Part shown: piece after piece, positions 26,096 through 35,185 of the stretch
Layout of the letters: every line of letters begins with the position of its first letter
Numbering within the stretch: the stretch's first letter is position 1
Assembly (NCBI GenBank): GCA_046347625.1
Contig: JAXMFU010000003.1
Coordinates: 558,001 to 622,000, forward strand
Source: CAIMUS01 sp046347625
Lineage (GTDB): Bacteria; Pseudomonadota; Gammaproteobacteria; Competibacterales; Competibacteraceae
Direction of reading: 5' to 3'
Length of the DNA: 64,000 nt
Position numbers and translations under genes: made by a program
The notes under the pieces: generated by a model
Databases searched by the model: none
Seen by the model: only the letters and a program-made list of their open reading frames with translations
What the model was told of the DNA's origin: nothing

Positions 26096-27202
26096 TCAGG
26101 CAGGATGTTTTGCCAGGCGGGAGTGAAATCGCAAACAATAATGCCTGATAGGCATCACCAGTTTCCAGGCAAAGGCGACCAGCCCCTCCAGTTCACAGGC
26201 CCACATCGCTCTGGAGAAGCTTCCCCATGGCGGTGTTGCCCGATCGCCTACTATTAACATCCGTGGGATTTTGAAAGGATCGCTGCCCGGCATCTCACCT
26301 TCAGTGAGCAATACTGCGGCGCAGGCATCGCTATTCCGACAGATCTCGACCACGCTTTCGCTGACGGCGGTATCACCACCATAGGGATAGGCAAACGTAA
26401 CCGCTCGAGTACCGGTCATCTCCCTGATACGTTGGATCGAGCCGTCGATCTCTTTACGGACCGCGATTGGCTCCAGCCAGCTCAAGACGGGATGAGTCAG
26501 CGTATGTCCGCCGAATTCCACCCCTGCCTTGTGCATCCGTCGCACCTGCTCCCAGGAGAGCATGCTGGAACGGCTGAGTTCTCGAACCTGTGACGCCGCA
26601 CCCGAGCGCTCCAGCAAGCGGTCTATAATGGCATCACGCTGCCGGGCTGACAGTGGCTTAAGAGCGGCATTGATTCTCTTTATGGCCGCTTCCTTTTCAG
26701 GCAGAGTCCGAATAGAGACAAGGTCGATTGCAAGCTCGGGCAGCGCGATCGCATCCACGGCCGCATGGTGAATCGCCAGCATGGTCCACATGACGGTGGT
26801 TGGACAGCCGGTATCGATACAATCGGTCGTCAAGAATACGGTCGCCGGCGCATTGAATTTTTCGATCGCTTCCATGAGCGGCTGAAAGTTATCGGCGTAG
26901 CCGTCATCGACGGTAATAACCGCCATATCGCCGGGTAGACCGGTACTGCTGTGATGAGTTGCCAACAGATCGGACAGGGTCAGGACCTTAAATGCCTTGC
27001 ACAGATAGCGTACCTGTTGCCTGAATAAAGAGGGCGATATTGCCATGTCCAGATAGCGGATATGATCCGAGAAACTGTGGTAGGCCAATATCACAATACG
27101 CCGGCGCCCACGTGCTCGCCTGATAGCACGCACTAGAAAAAAGACGCCCGAGTAGTAAATAACCAGACAGAACAGGTACTTCGCCAGACGGCCCAGTTGC
27201 AT
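26096..27202 (-). CDS. Membrane-anchored polysaccharide deacetylase
   Basis: The N-terminus has one hydrophobic segment (YLFCLVIYYSGVFFLV) that would anchor the protein in the inner membrane. The NodB-homology domain follows, with motif 1 VITVDDGYADNF (metal-binding DD), motif 2 FGGHTLTHPVL and later strands including RAVTFAYPYGG. Such enzymes remove N-acetyl groups from GlcNAc-type sugars in poly-GlcNAc and related polymers. It lies next to a PgaC-like synthase, a pairing typical of partly deacetylated amino-sugar polymers. It is distinct from the XrtA-type deacetylase at the other end of the locus. Confidence 0.85.
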   Translation of the reverse strand: MQLGRLAKYLFCLVIYYSGVFFLVRAIRRARGRRRIVILAYHSFSDHIRYLDMAISPSLFRQQVRYLCKAFKVLTLSDLLATHHSSTGLPGDMAVITVDDGYADNFQPLMEAIEKFNAPATVFLTTDCIDTGCPTTVMWTMLAIHHAAVDAIALPELAIDLVSIRTLPEKEAAIKRINAALKPLSARQRDAIIDRLLERSGAASQVRELSRSSMLSWEQVRRMHKAGVEFGGHTLTHPVLSWLEPIAVRKEIDGSIQRIREMTGTRAVTFAYPYGGDTAVSESVVEICRNSDACAAVLLTEGEMPGSDPFKIPRMLIVGDRATPPWGSFSRAMWACELEGLVAFAWKLVMPIRHYCLRFHSRLAKHPA

Positions 27203-27280
27203 TCGTGTATTCTCTCGATGCCGCGGCCAAGTTTATACCGTGACTCGCCGAAACAGTACGTCCACCGCAAGAACCGCCCT

Positions 27281-28501
27281 TCAATCTCTGCCGGGCGCTT
27301 CCGGCAGCGGCTCACGAGGCACATAAGTCTCGTCGCCATGCCGATAAGCGCCTGTTCTTGGTTTCCAAAGCACGATTCTCCGGCCACATAAGAATTTCCA
27401 GAATGCGACGGCACAGGCTCCGTTTAAAACCGCAAAGTAATAAGGCGTAAATAGCTTGGATGAGCCGAACGGCGAGCTTCTAAAGTAATGTCCCAGTCCG
27501 GCGAGTGAATAAGCCAGCAGTTGAAGGGCAAAGAACCCATCATAGAAGGGACTCTGTCCAAGCAGCAGGCTGTTGCACACCAGCAACCCGGCGAGGAACA
27601 GAAAGGCCAGATATCTAAGTCCCTTATGGGAGAACAATTGCCAGGCAAACAGAGGAAAGCGGAACAGATTGAACAGCCGCCGCTTGTCGTATAATGCCCA
27701 AAGGGCGCGCAGGGCCACCCGAACTCGCATCTGGTATTCGCCATTAGCCTCAGCCAGGGCGGGTTCGTACAATAAGGCATCGGCCTCGTACACGACCCGC
27801 CGGCCTTGTTCGATCACATTGAGCGGCAAGACGAAATCGGGCAATTGATCGGGCCGCATCGGGACATAAAGCTCGCGGCGAACGGCATCGATTCCACCAT
27901 CCACCCCTACAATCGAACCCAACCGCGTTTCCAGAGTTCTTAACAGATTTTCATATTGCATATAGGCGCTGGAACCTTCGCCGATCATGCCACCTTCCGA
28001 ATAGGTATAAACCATTTTGCCGCTGACATAACCGACAGCGGGATCGGCAAAGTTGCGGACCAGTGCCCGCAAGGCGTCGGGCGCATACAGCGAATTGGCA
28101 TCGGCGAACACCAGTATCTCTCCGGTTGCCTGGACTGCCGCCCGATTGAGCGCCTGGGTTTTCCCCTGTCGGGGTTCCTGCCGCAGCAACCGTACCCGCC
28201 CGCCGCTGCCGGCGGCAAGGTCGGCGACGATCTCATCGGTTCTATCGGTGGAGCCGTCCGAGACGACAATAATTTCCAGTTGTTCCAGCGGATAATCCTG
28301 GTGCAGCTTGTTAATAACCGTGTGCTCGATTTCCCGCTCCTCATTGTAGGCGGCAATAAGAATGCTTACCCTGGGTGCGACCTTGGCTTTGCGGACATCC
28401 CGCCGGTGGATTGCGCCTAATAGAAAAGCACTCAACGGATAGCCAATATAAATATAAACTACCAGCCACAAACATAGCCAGAATCCAATTTCCATAGCCA
28501 T
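27281..28501 (-). CDS. Membrane GT2 (PgaC/cellulose synthase-like)
   Basis: A first membrane helix (FWLCLWLVVYIYIGYPL) is followed by a cytosolic GT-A domain with VSILIAAYNEE, VVSDGSTDRTDE, the FADANSL metal motif and GVDGGIDAVRREL. Three to four C-terminal helices follow (about 290-380). This topology matches poly-GlcNAc synthase (PgaC/IcaA) and related processive synthases. The usual Q-x-x-R-W motif is not clear; YQMRVRVALRA occupies its place, so the enzyme may be non-processive. About 80 bp separate it from the deacetylase downstream. Confidence 0.82.
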   Translation of the reverse strand: MAMEIGFWLCLWLVVYIYIGYPLSAFLLGAIHRRDVRKAKVAPRVSILIAAYNEEREIEHTVINKLHQDYPLEQLEIIVVSDGSTDRTDEIVADLAAGSGGRVRLLRQEPRQGKTQALNRAAVQATGEILVFADANSLYAPDALRALVRNFADPAVGYVSGKMVYTYSEGGMIGEGSSAYMQYENLLRTLETRLGSIVGVDGGIDAVRRELYVPMRPDQLPDFVLPLNVIEQGRRVVYEADALLYEPALAEANGEYQMRVRVALRALWALYDKRRLFNLFRFPLFAWQLFSHKGLRYLAFLFLAGLLVCNSLLLGQSPFYDGFFALQLLAYSLAGLGHYFRSSPFGSSKLFTPYYFAVLNGACAVAFWKFLCGRRIVLWKPRTGAYRHGDETYVPREPLPEAPGRD

Positions 28502-28532
28502 TGGCTCATCTCCTCATCATAAAATGAATCAG

Positions 28533-30428
28533 TTATCCCCCAATGTGACGTTCATACCATTCCTGAAACATGAGTAGAGAGAAGAGCAATTTGTTATTTT
28601 TCTGGCGGCCGGTCAGATGTTCCTCCAATTTCAGGGATACATAGTCGCCATCGAACAGGCCGATGCCACCCAGCTGATTCCGGCCCAGCTTATCCTGGGT
28701 GTAATCGGCCAGATCCGTGCGCAACCAGGCGGCCATAGGGGACTCGAACCCCTGCTTGCGATGTGTCACGATTTCGGTCGGCAGGTGGCGTGCGGCAACC
28801 CGCTTCAACAGAATCTTTTTACGACGCCAATTGAGCTTATACCGGCTCGGAAGCCGGGCGCTCAACTCGACCAAAGGATAGTCCACCAAGGGCACCCGAA
28901 CTTCGAGCGAATGCCACATACTGAGCCGGTCCGAAAGTGCCAGGATATCCTCCGGCAAATAGGTCTTGATATCGACATAGAGCGCTCTGGCCAGATCATC
29001 CGGAGCATCACAGCGTTCATATAGATCGGTAATAATGCGATCGGTCGCCGCAAAATCGATCTCCCTGGCAACGGCAGGTGTGAATAAGCGGCGGCGTTCC
29101 TGCGCCGGTAGGGTCGACACAAAACCGAGATAACACTCGGCCGGCGATTGCAATGCGGCGGCAGCAAAACGCTTGGCGTGGTTCACCCGGTCGCCGGCGT
29201 AGGCCGGCTCGGGCAGCCGCTGTACCAGGGGATCGATCACCTGCCGATGCAGCGCTCCGGGCACCAGACGGGTATAGTATCGATTCAGGAAAACACCGGA
29301 ATACCGCTCGTAACCGGCAAACAATTCATCACCGCCAAGACCGGACAAGGCCACCTTGACCTGCCGGCGGGCCAACTCCGAAATATAATAGCTGGGAATT
29401 ACGGAATCATCCGCGAACGGCTCATCGAAGGCATCGACAATACCGGCCACGATGTGGTGAAATTCCGGTTGCACGGTAGCGTCATGGAATTCACAGCCAT
29501 AGCGTGCCGCCGCCGCCGCCGCCAGCGGACGCTCATCGATCAGCGCATGACGGGCGCCCCCAAAACCGATCGTAAAGGTCTTTACCGGGTCGGCGAGATG
29601 CCGGCTCATAAGGGCGACCACCAGGCTGCTATCGATGCCCCCGGAGAGGAAAGCCCCAACCGCGACATCGCTGACCAGATGGGTTTTCACCGCCTCCTCG
29701 ATAGCCTCCTCGAACCGTTCCAACCATGCCTGTTCACCGCTGGTCGTATCGGGACGAGCGAAGTCCAGATCCCAGTAGCAGCGCTTTTCGACCTGTCCTG
29801 CCTGAAATACCAGTAGATGGCCGGGTTCCAGCTTACGGATCGCCTTATAGACCGTAAGCGGCGCCGGGATATAAGTAAAGGCAATAAAGGCATCGAGCGC
29901 CTGGTAATCCAGTTCCCGCTCTACCCGGCCCGCGGCCAGGATAGCTTTGATTTCTGAACCGAATAGCAGGGCATCGCCGACCTGGGCATAGAATAATGGT
30001 TTGATTCCGAGCCGATCCCGGACCAGCAGACCACGGCTACGGCGCTTATCCCACAAAGCGAAAGCGAACATGCCCCGCAGATGATGAACCAGGTCATCGC
30101 CATACTCCTCGTAGAGATGGACCAGAACCTCGGTATCGGTCCGGGTCTGAAAGCGATGCCCCCGCTGCTCCAACCGTGCACGTAACTCACGGTAATTGTA
30201 GATTTCGCCGTTATAGACAACCCATACCGTACGATCTTCGTTGGAGATCGGCTGGTGGCCACCGTCCAGGTCGATGATACTCAAGCGCCGCATCGCCAGC
30301 CCGACTTTGGAGTCCTGGAAAGTACCGCCTTCATCGGGTCCACGCCGTACGAGCGTTTGATTCATCCGCTCCAGAGTGGCATCGGCAATCCCGGCGCTCT
30401 CTCCGAAAAATCCGCATATTCCACACAT
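28533..30428 (-). CDS. asnB: Asparagine synthase-like amidotransferase 1
   Basis: This is a two-domain glutamine-dependent amidotransferase. The N-terminal glutaminase domain has the catalytic Cys2 (MCGICGFFG), RRGPDEGG, YNGEIYNY and the DTEVLVHLYEEYGDD segment. The C-terminal synthetase domain has the ATP loop FLSGGIDSSLVVAL and SGLGGDELFAGYERY. Family members in exosortase-type (XrtA) polysaccharide loci are annotated as amidotransferases rather than as metabolic asparagine synthetase. They are thought to amidate a carboxyl group, for example of a uronic acid. The length of 631 residues is usual. A GT4 gene follows upstream at 36 bp and a second copy of this family lies 8 kb away. Confidence 0.86.
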   Translation of the reverse strand: MCGICGFFGESAGIADATLERMNQTLVRRGPDEGGTFQDSKVGLAMRRLSIIDLDGGHQPISNEDRTVWVVYNGEIYNYRELRARLEQRGHRFQTRTDTEVLVHLYEEYGDDLVHHLRGMFAFALWDKRRSRGLLVRDRLGIKPLFYAQVGDALLFGSEIKAILAAGRVERELDYQALDAFIAFTYIPAPLTVYKAIRKLEPGHLLVFQAGQVEKRCYWDLDFARPDTTSGEQAWLERFEEAIEEAVKTHLVSDVAVGAFLSGGIDSSLVVALMSRHLADPVKTFTIGFGGARHALIDERPLAAAAAARYGCEFHDATVQPEFHHIVAGIVDAFDEPFADDSVIPSYYISELARRQVKVALSGLGGDELFAGYERYSGVFLNRYYTRLVPGALHRQVIDPLVQRLPEPAYAGDRVNHAKRFAAAALQSPAECYLGFVSTLPAQERRRLFTPAVAREIDFAATDRIITDLYERCDAPDDLARALYVDIKTYLPEDILALSDRLSMWHSLEVRVPLVDYPLVELSARLPSRYKLNWRRKKILLKRVAARHLPTEIVTHRKQGFESPMAAWLRTDLADYTQDKLGRNQLGGIGLFDGDYVSLKLEEHLTGRQKNNKLLFSLLMFQEWYERHIGG

Positions 30429-30464
30429 CGGTCTTTTTACCCTCGAGTTAAGCTGTTGCTCCGC

Positions 30465-31706
30465 CTAAGCGATCCGCCTTGCCGCCGGGACAGTCCGATA
30501 CTGCGACGATTGGCTTCCGACCAGTTCATGGATAAACTCTTCCAGACTATTGGCCAGGGCATCCCAGCCATAATGTTGCTCGACCAGGGATCGGCCTGCC
30601 GTGCCCAGCTTTTGGCAGCGAGCCGGATCGTCCAGGAGCCGTAAGACCGATTGGGCAAAAGCCGCAGGCGTTGCCGCCAGCCTAAGATGATGATCGTGGC
30701 TCACGTCGAGTCCTTCCGCACCGATTGGAGTCGATACCACGGCCCGCCCCATGGCCAGAGCCTCCAGAATTTTCAGCCGGGAACCGCCGCCGATCCGCAG
30801 CGGTACGATATAGACGGCGGCGCGCTCGACGTAAGGCCGGACATCGTCCACGGTTCCAGTGATGTGTACACCCGGCACTGTCGCCAGGGCCCGGATATCC
30901 GCCGGTGGCTCACGCCCTACAAAAGTACACTCCACTTCGGGCCGGGATTGCCGCAAGAGTGGCAAAATCTCCTGTACAAAGTAGCGCGCGGCATCCTGAT
31001 TGGGGCGCCAATCCATAGAACCGGTGAAGACCACGTGTTGCCGGCACTTCGGCTGGGGCAGCGGACGAAAATACTCCAGATCGACTCCATTCGGTATGAC
31101 TCTGACGGGCACTCCGGAACCCCATTGAGTTAAACGGCCATGGTCCACGGAAGAAACCGCCAATGCGCCATCCACCCAAGCCAGCGCCGCACGCTCGAAT
31201 CGCTCCACCTTGCGCCACTGCACGCGAATATACTCACGGCGTAATGGATTGGTCTCCGTTTCATGATAGCGCCGCCATATATCGGCCTCGATATTATGGG
31301 TCGACAATAGCTTCTTGGCGGTAGTCAGTCCTTTAACATAGATTGCATACGGCGTCCATTCACATAGCACTAAATCCGGCCGGAATTCCACCAAATTCGT
31401 CTTCACCGTTTGCTGATAGAGCGATGAGTAATGGCTGGTAGCGATGTAAGGTAGCGGCGAAAATAGATTGGCGAACAACCGTAGATAAAAAGCGATCCCC
31501 TGTTTTGGAGGAACCCTTGCAGGCACCGCCACTGCCTCGATGTTTGCCACCTTCAGTGCAGTCGCTGCCGCCGACTTTTCCTCACCATAGCCGATATAGC
31601 GAATCTGACAACGTGATGCCAACCGGCGGTAAAGATGAAAGCTCCGCGTGCGTTTACCGGCATTGAGGGGATATGGAAACTCTTCGTCCAAGACCAGGAT
31701 TTTCAT
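30465..31706 (-). CDS. GT4 glycosyltransferase, XrtA-locus type
   Basis: This GT-B enzyme starts MKILVLDEEFPYPLNAGKRT, a pattern I know from the sugar transferases associated with PEP-CTERM/exosortase loci. It continues with LLSTHNIEADIWRRY, VIPNGVDLEYFRPL, FTGSMDWRPNQDAARYF and the donor site RIGGGSRLKILEALAMGRA. It probably acts in the cytosol on the lipid-linked repeat unit. Its pairing with an XrtA-type amidotransferase fits that locus class, although no exosortase gene is in the window. Confidence 0.85.
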   Translation of the reverse strand: MKILVLDEEFPYPLNAGKRTRSFHLYRRLASRCQIRYIGYGEEKSAAATALKVANIEAVAVPARVPPKQGIAFYLRLFANLFSPLPYIATSHYSSLYQQTVKTNLVEFRPDLVLCEWTPYAIYVKGLTTAKKLLSTHNIEADIWRRYHETETNPLRREYIRVQWRKVERFERAALAWVDGALAVSSVDHGRLTQWGSGVPVRVIPNGVDLEYFRPLPQPKCRQHVVFTGSMDWRPNQDAARYFVQEILPLLRQSRPEVECTFVGREPPADIRALATVPGVHITGTVDDVRPYVERAAVYIVPLRIGGGSRLKILEALAMGRAVVSTPIGAEGLDVSHDHHLRLAATPAAFAQSVLRLLDDPARCQKLGTAGRSLVEQHYGWDALANSLEEFIHELVGSQSSQYRTVPAARRIA

Positions 31707-31831
31707 CGCCTATCCATGCCTCTATAGAGGAGAGGGGCTTCCAATTCAGCTAAGCAGCAAGATCCGGTAGCCATACCGGACCACTTCACCGCTCTCCACT
31801 GTTCTCTTAAAGCAGTCGTCATTGAACCGTT

Positions 31832-32404
31832 CTATCCAGCCAGCCTTGCCTCCGAGCGAACGACCTTCGCCGGATTGCCACAAGCAAAACTCCCTGCCGG
31901 TATACTCTTGGTAATAATGGAACCGGGTGCAATCAGCACATCATCACCCACTGTCACTCCCTTGCAGATCACGCTGCGCGCACCGATGGAAACTCTATCG
32001 CCAATTCGAACCCGGCATTTTTCTCTGCTCTCTATCGGTGTTCCTCTATCAAGGTTAAGCGAATGGAAATCAGTATCTGTCATACCTGATTCTTCTATAA
32101 GAAAATCATCGCCGATAGTAATCGAAAATTTTGCTGAAATCCGGGCGGCAAATAGTTTCGCATTATCTCCAATCGCGATTTCAGCACCTGGAGTATGAGT
32201 ATAAATAGTTACATAATGGCGCCTGTCTCCACTGATTCCTGCGATAGTGCAGTTCTTACCGATAGTTATTTTTCCCTCTCCTCGAATTTCCAGTTTGCAA
32301 TACAGTTTAAGCCCTTGACCTATAAAAATATTCTTGCCTGTATATCGATATTTCCATAAAAAAATATATCCACGTATTCGGGCAATCAGTTCTTTCATGG
32401 CCAT
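31832..32404 (-). CDS. Left-handed beta-helix (hexapeptide) acyltransferase
   Basis: The sequence is built of hexapeptide repeats of the [LIV]-G-x4 kind, for example IGKNCTIAGI, IAIGDNAKLFA, VRIGDRVSIGARSVICKGV and VGDDVLIAPGSIITKSIP. It ends FACGNPAKVVRS, as in the maltose/galactoside acetyltransferase group. It probably O-acetylates a sugar using acetyl-CoA as a trimer in the cytosol. The gene is somewhat AT-rich. An acyltransferase-3 gene lies 19 bp upstream and another hexapeptide protein beyond that, so this part of the locus is devoted to acylation. Confidence 0.83.
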   Translation of the reverse strand: MAMKELIARIRGYIFLWKYRYTGKNIFIGQGLKLYCKLEIRGEGKITIGKNCTIAGISGDRRHYVTIYTHTPGAEIAIGDNAKLFAARISAKFSITIGDDFLIEESGMTDTDFHSLNLDRGTPIESREKCRVRIGDRVSIGARSVICKGVTVGDDVLIAPGSIITKSIPAGSFACGNPAKVVRSEARLAG

Positions 32405-32423
32405 CCTTTGGATCTAAGCCAGG

Positions 32424-33503
32424 TTATCCGAAAATTTTCTTTACAGGAGCCAAAAAGCTATTGCATTCAACATCAAGCAGTGAGGCAAGTCTTGCTCTGC
32501 GGCTGAGCGCAGGCTTTTCAATAATATGCCAGGAGGAAATAGCTACTATTAAAGTTAAAATATAAGACATGGATATATGTAGGTAAATATTCATAATTCC
32601 TGATTTTACCAGTATTTGCTGTATTGGAAAAGCATAAATATACAATCCATAGGAATAGTCTCCAAAGTGATTAAAATTACGGACACTACCCGATGGCAAA
32701 TAAGCAAGAACAAATACAAGATAGGGCAGTACCAATGTAAGTATTACTGTGCCGATGGATTGAGACTCAAGATAACCGGTAACGACCGTCGATAGTAATA
32801 CGACAAACCAGTTCCAAGACAAGCGAATTTTGTCTTTATACAGATAATAAACCGATCCTGCCATGAAATAGCTTGCCAGCCTGCTGGATCCTCCGACCTC
32901 CGCATTACTATCGATCAGATAAAAGGCTAAAAATGTTAGATAGATTAGGACAATAATTCTAGGAGATTTAAAGGCGCCAATCAGTCCAAAAATAATGACA
33001 ATAATATACATTTTTAATTCATAAGGCAGGGTCCAGAGTGATTCATTAACAATCCCAGCCTCAGGAAGATTAGTAAATAAACCAGGAAGATGATGGTAAA
33101 CGCCTCTTAGTATAAGTGTGGAATTCTCGAATGTAAATATATAAAAATCACGATGTATAAAGTAATCTTTGAGCGGTAGTGCCGTAAATAGAGGTCCGAC
33201 CAGGAAAAGGCATGCGCCTATACTGACCCAGAGCGCAGGGAAAATTCGAAGCACACGTGCAGAAATATAAATCGATAATTTCGGTTGATTAAGCCAGCTC
33301 GCCGTAATGAGAAATCCACTTAATATAAAGAACACGTTGACTGCTATATAACTGGCAGATAGCCCAGTCAAGAATTTGAAAGGTTCTTCATTCCCAGCAC
33401 CGGTAAGGCCATAGCTGTGAGTAAAGATGACCAAGGCTGCAGCCACATGGCGGAGCAAATTGTAGTTATTGTCTCGTCCTTGAATAAATTGACCAATAAC
33501 CAT
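32424..33503 (-). CDS. Membrane O-acyltransferase (acyltransferase-3 family)
   Basis: This is a polytopic inner-membrane protein with about ten helices of the OafA/YrhL family. It has the near N-terminal RHVAAALVIFTHSYGL with the conserved His, the FFILSGFLI motif and a RVLRIFPALWVSI segment with the conserved arginines. It would carry acyl groups across the membrane and O-acetylate the glycan on the periplasmic side. There is no C-terminal SGNH domain here, but a separate SGNH-like lipoprotein is encoded 850 bp away in the same orientation. The two could form a split version of the fused acetyltransferases; this is inference. Confidence 0.85.
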   Translation of the reverse strand: MVIGQFIQGRDNNYNLLRHVAAALVIFTHSYGLTGAGNEEPFKFLTGLSASYIAVNVFFILSGFLITASWLNQPKLSIYISARVLRIFPALWVSIGACLFLVGPLFTALPLKDYFIHRDFYIFTFENSTLILRGVYHHLPGLFTNLPEAGIVNESLWTLPYELKMYIIVIIFGLIGAFKSPRIIVLIYLTFLAFYLIDSNAEVGGSSRLASYFMAGSVYYLYKDKIRLSWNWFVVLLSTVVTGYLESQSIGTVILTLVLPYLVFVLAYLPSGSVRNFNHFGDYSYGLYIYAFPIQQILVKSGIMNIYLHISMSYILTLIVAISSWHIIEKPALSRRARLASLLDVECNSFLAPVKKIFG

Positions 33504-33596
33504 AATTAAGCGGCTTTAATATCCTAAAAGTAAGAGTTTATCAGTCAGTAAGCAATAACTATATCTATACCATGCAGGTAATATTACTAAAGTAGG

Positions 33597-34256
33597 CTAC
33601 CGCCCTAGAAGGCTATTTATTCTATCTATGCTTATACTGGAAAGCATAGGGTTGCCAACAGCCACATGGCGTTCGGGAACAGAAAGATCCCGACACACGC
33701 TTCCTGTGCTTAGAACACTTCCATCCCCGATCTTACTACCGTAAAGGACGATTGCCTGACTTGTCAACCAAACGCTCTTGCCGATCCAGATACCCTCAGG
33801 GATGGCGATAGCATTCCTCTGGATCGCTTGCAGACTCGCGGGATTGGCCATAAAAAACAAAGTATCCTGCACCAGGCAGTTTGCCGACATGGTCCTATCT
33901 CCTATGACGACCTTGTTGCGACAGCGTATGGTCATTCCTCCAAGATCACAGCCTCTGCCAATATGAACCTGTGCATCGGCAGTTAAAGTGACAATGGTGA
34001 GGCCGTCGAAGGCATTTGGAAAAACTGAACAACCTCTATCGATAAATATCGACCCAGGTCCAAATATCTTGATTCTGGAGTAAATCAAAAAAGGCAGCTT
34101 GATCTTTATATTTCTTCTGAACAATCGGTAGTAAAAAACATACAAGCAGCCTCGTATAAAAGCTTTACTAAGAATATAGAGATGTTTAGGATCCTTTACT
34201 AAAGCCCCAAAGAACTTGCCAGCGGTTCGGTAAAAATATACGGTAGACGGCCTCAT
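33597..34256 (-). CDS. Hexapeptide-repeat acyltransferase
   Basis: This is a second left-handed beta-helix protein. Its repeats include IFIDRGCSVFPNAFD, VHIGRGCDLGGMTIRCRN, VVIGDRTMSANCLVQD, WIGKSVWLTSQAIVLYGSKIGDGS and the terminal HVAVGNPMLSSIS. The N-terminal 60 residues are basic and helical with hydrophobic stretches, perhaps a membrane-associated part. It likely O-acylates a sugar; the catalytic His cannot be assigned with certainty. The gene lies between the acyltransferase-3 gene and the SGNH-like lipoprotein. Confidence 0.78.
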   Translation of the reverse strand: MRPSTVYFYRTAGKFFGALVKDPKHLYILSKAFIRGCLYVFYYRLFRRNIKIKLPFLIYSRIKIFGPGSIFIDRGCSVFPNAFDGLTIVTLTADAQVHIGRGCDLGGMTIRCRNKVVIGDRTMSANCLVQDTLFFMANPASLQAIQRNAIAIPEGIWIGKSVWLTSQAIVLYGSKIGDGSVLSTGSVCRDLSVPERHVAVGNPMLSSISIDRINSLLGR

Positions 34257-34354
34257 CCTGATAAAATCTTTTTACAAATTATCAGCATTACACTTTCAAT
34301 TAAGCCGGTTTAAATCCGATCGCTCAATTTCTAGAGAAGAAATGGCATCGGTTT

Positions 34355-35185
34355 TCAGCTTCGAGGCAGCGTCGCCAGAAATTTGATAAACCGTTCTGCC
34401 ACGACTTTCTCACCGTGGGGGTTCAGGTGGCCTTCGTCGGCAGCCAGCATGGGGTCGAGCACCTCGAGCGGTCGGCCTTGATACCGCTGCTCGCCGGCGC
34501 TTCCGGTTTCGATCCTGGCCAGATCGAACAGCCGGCCCTGAGGACCATAATGCAGGCGCAGGAGTTCGTTGAATTCCTGCCGACGGGCATTATCGGCATA
34601 GCCGCTCGGCTGGCGTCCCAGCAGGCGTTTGACCCAGGCTTTGGGGCCGGTCTGCAACGTCGTCAGCGGCGTGGTGACAGCGATAAAAGTCGTATGCGGA
34701 AATTCCCGGCTGAGCCGGTCCAATGTCGAGATATACTGTCCGGCGATCTGTTGGGCATCGGTAGCGGCCGTGAAATCGATATAGCACAGTTTTAATAACG
34801 CAATATCGGCCTGTTGCGCCATGCCGCTTTCCAACGTGTCGGTAAAATCTTTGAACTTGGCCGCAGGATTACCATTGTCGCCGACAAAGAAATGGAAAAT
34901 GCCATTACTATTCACCGGCTCGCGCGATTTCTTCACCGTCAAGTCGATATGGTTCTGTGCCGCCAGGGACTGTAAGCCGTCAAGGATATTTTGGCCCACG
35001 GATTGGTGGCCGAACACGACCCGCTTCCGGGTCAGTAATTGCCATTCCGCCGGCGTGATCTGTGTCGCTGTCATTATCTTCTCTGCTTGCTGTGCCTTAT
35101 CACATCCCAACAGGGATAGTAGCAACGCTACCAGCCACCAGTGGGATACTACAATTCTCATCTTCCAACCTATTGTTCTAGCCAT
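34355..35185 (-). CDS. SGNH-like lipoprotein esterase/acyltransferase
   Basis: A signal peptide ending in the lipobox LLGC (about residue 28) predicts a lipoprotein. The body has FGHQSVGQNILDGL in the place of the GDS block of SGNH hydrolases, LLKLCYIDF, and a C-terminal DEGHLNPHGEKV that supplies the Asp-x-x-His pair. I read it as a divergent periplasmic SGNH enzyme that removes or transfers acyl groups on the polysaccharide. Its start overlaps the end of the NAD-synthase-like gene by eight bases, so it belongs to the ligase/ACP/amidotransferase cassette. The GHQS variant of block I is unusual. Confidence 0.68.
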   Translation of the reverse strand: MARTIGWKMRIVVSHWWLVALLLSLLGCDKAQQAEKIMTATQITPAEWQLLTRKRVVFGHQSVGQNILDGLQSLAAQNHIDLTVKKSREPVNSNGIFHFFVGDNGNPAAKFKDFTDTLESGMAQQADIALLKLCYIDFTAATDAQQIAGQYISTLDRLSREFPHTTFIAVTTPLTTLQTGPKAWVKRLLGRQPSGYADNARRQEFNELLRLHYGPQGRLFDLARIETGSAGEQRYQGRPLEVLDPMLAADEGHLNPHGEKVVAERFIKFLATLPRS

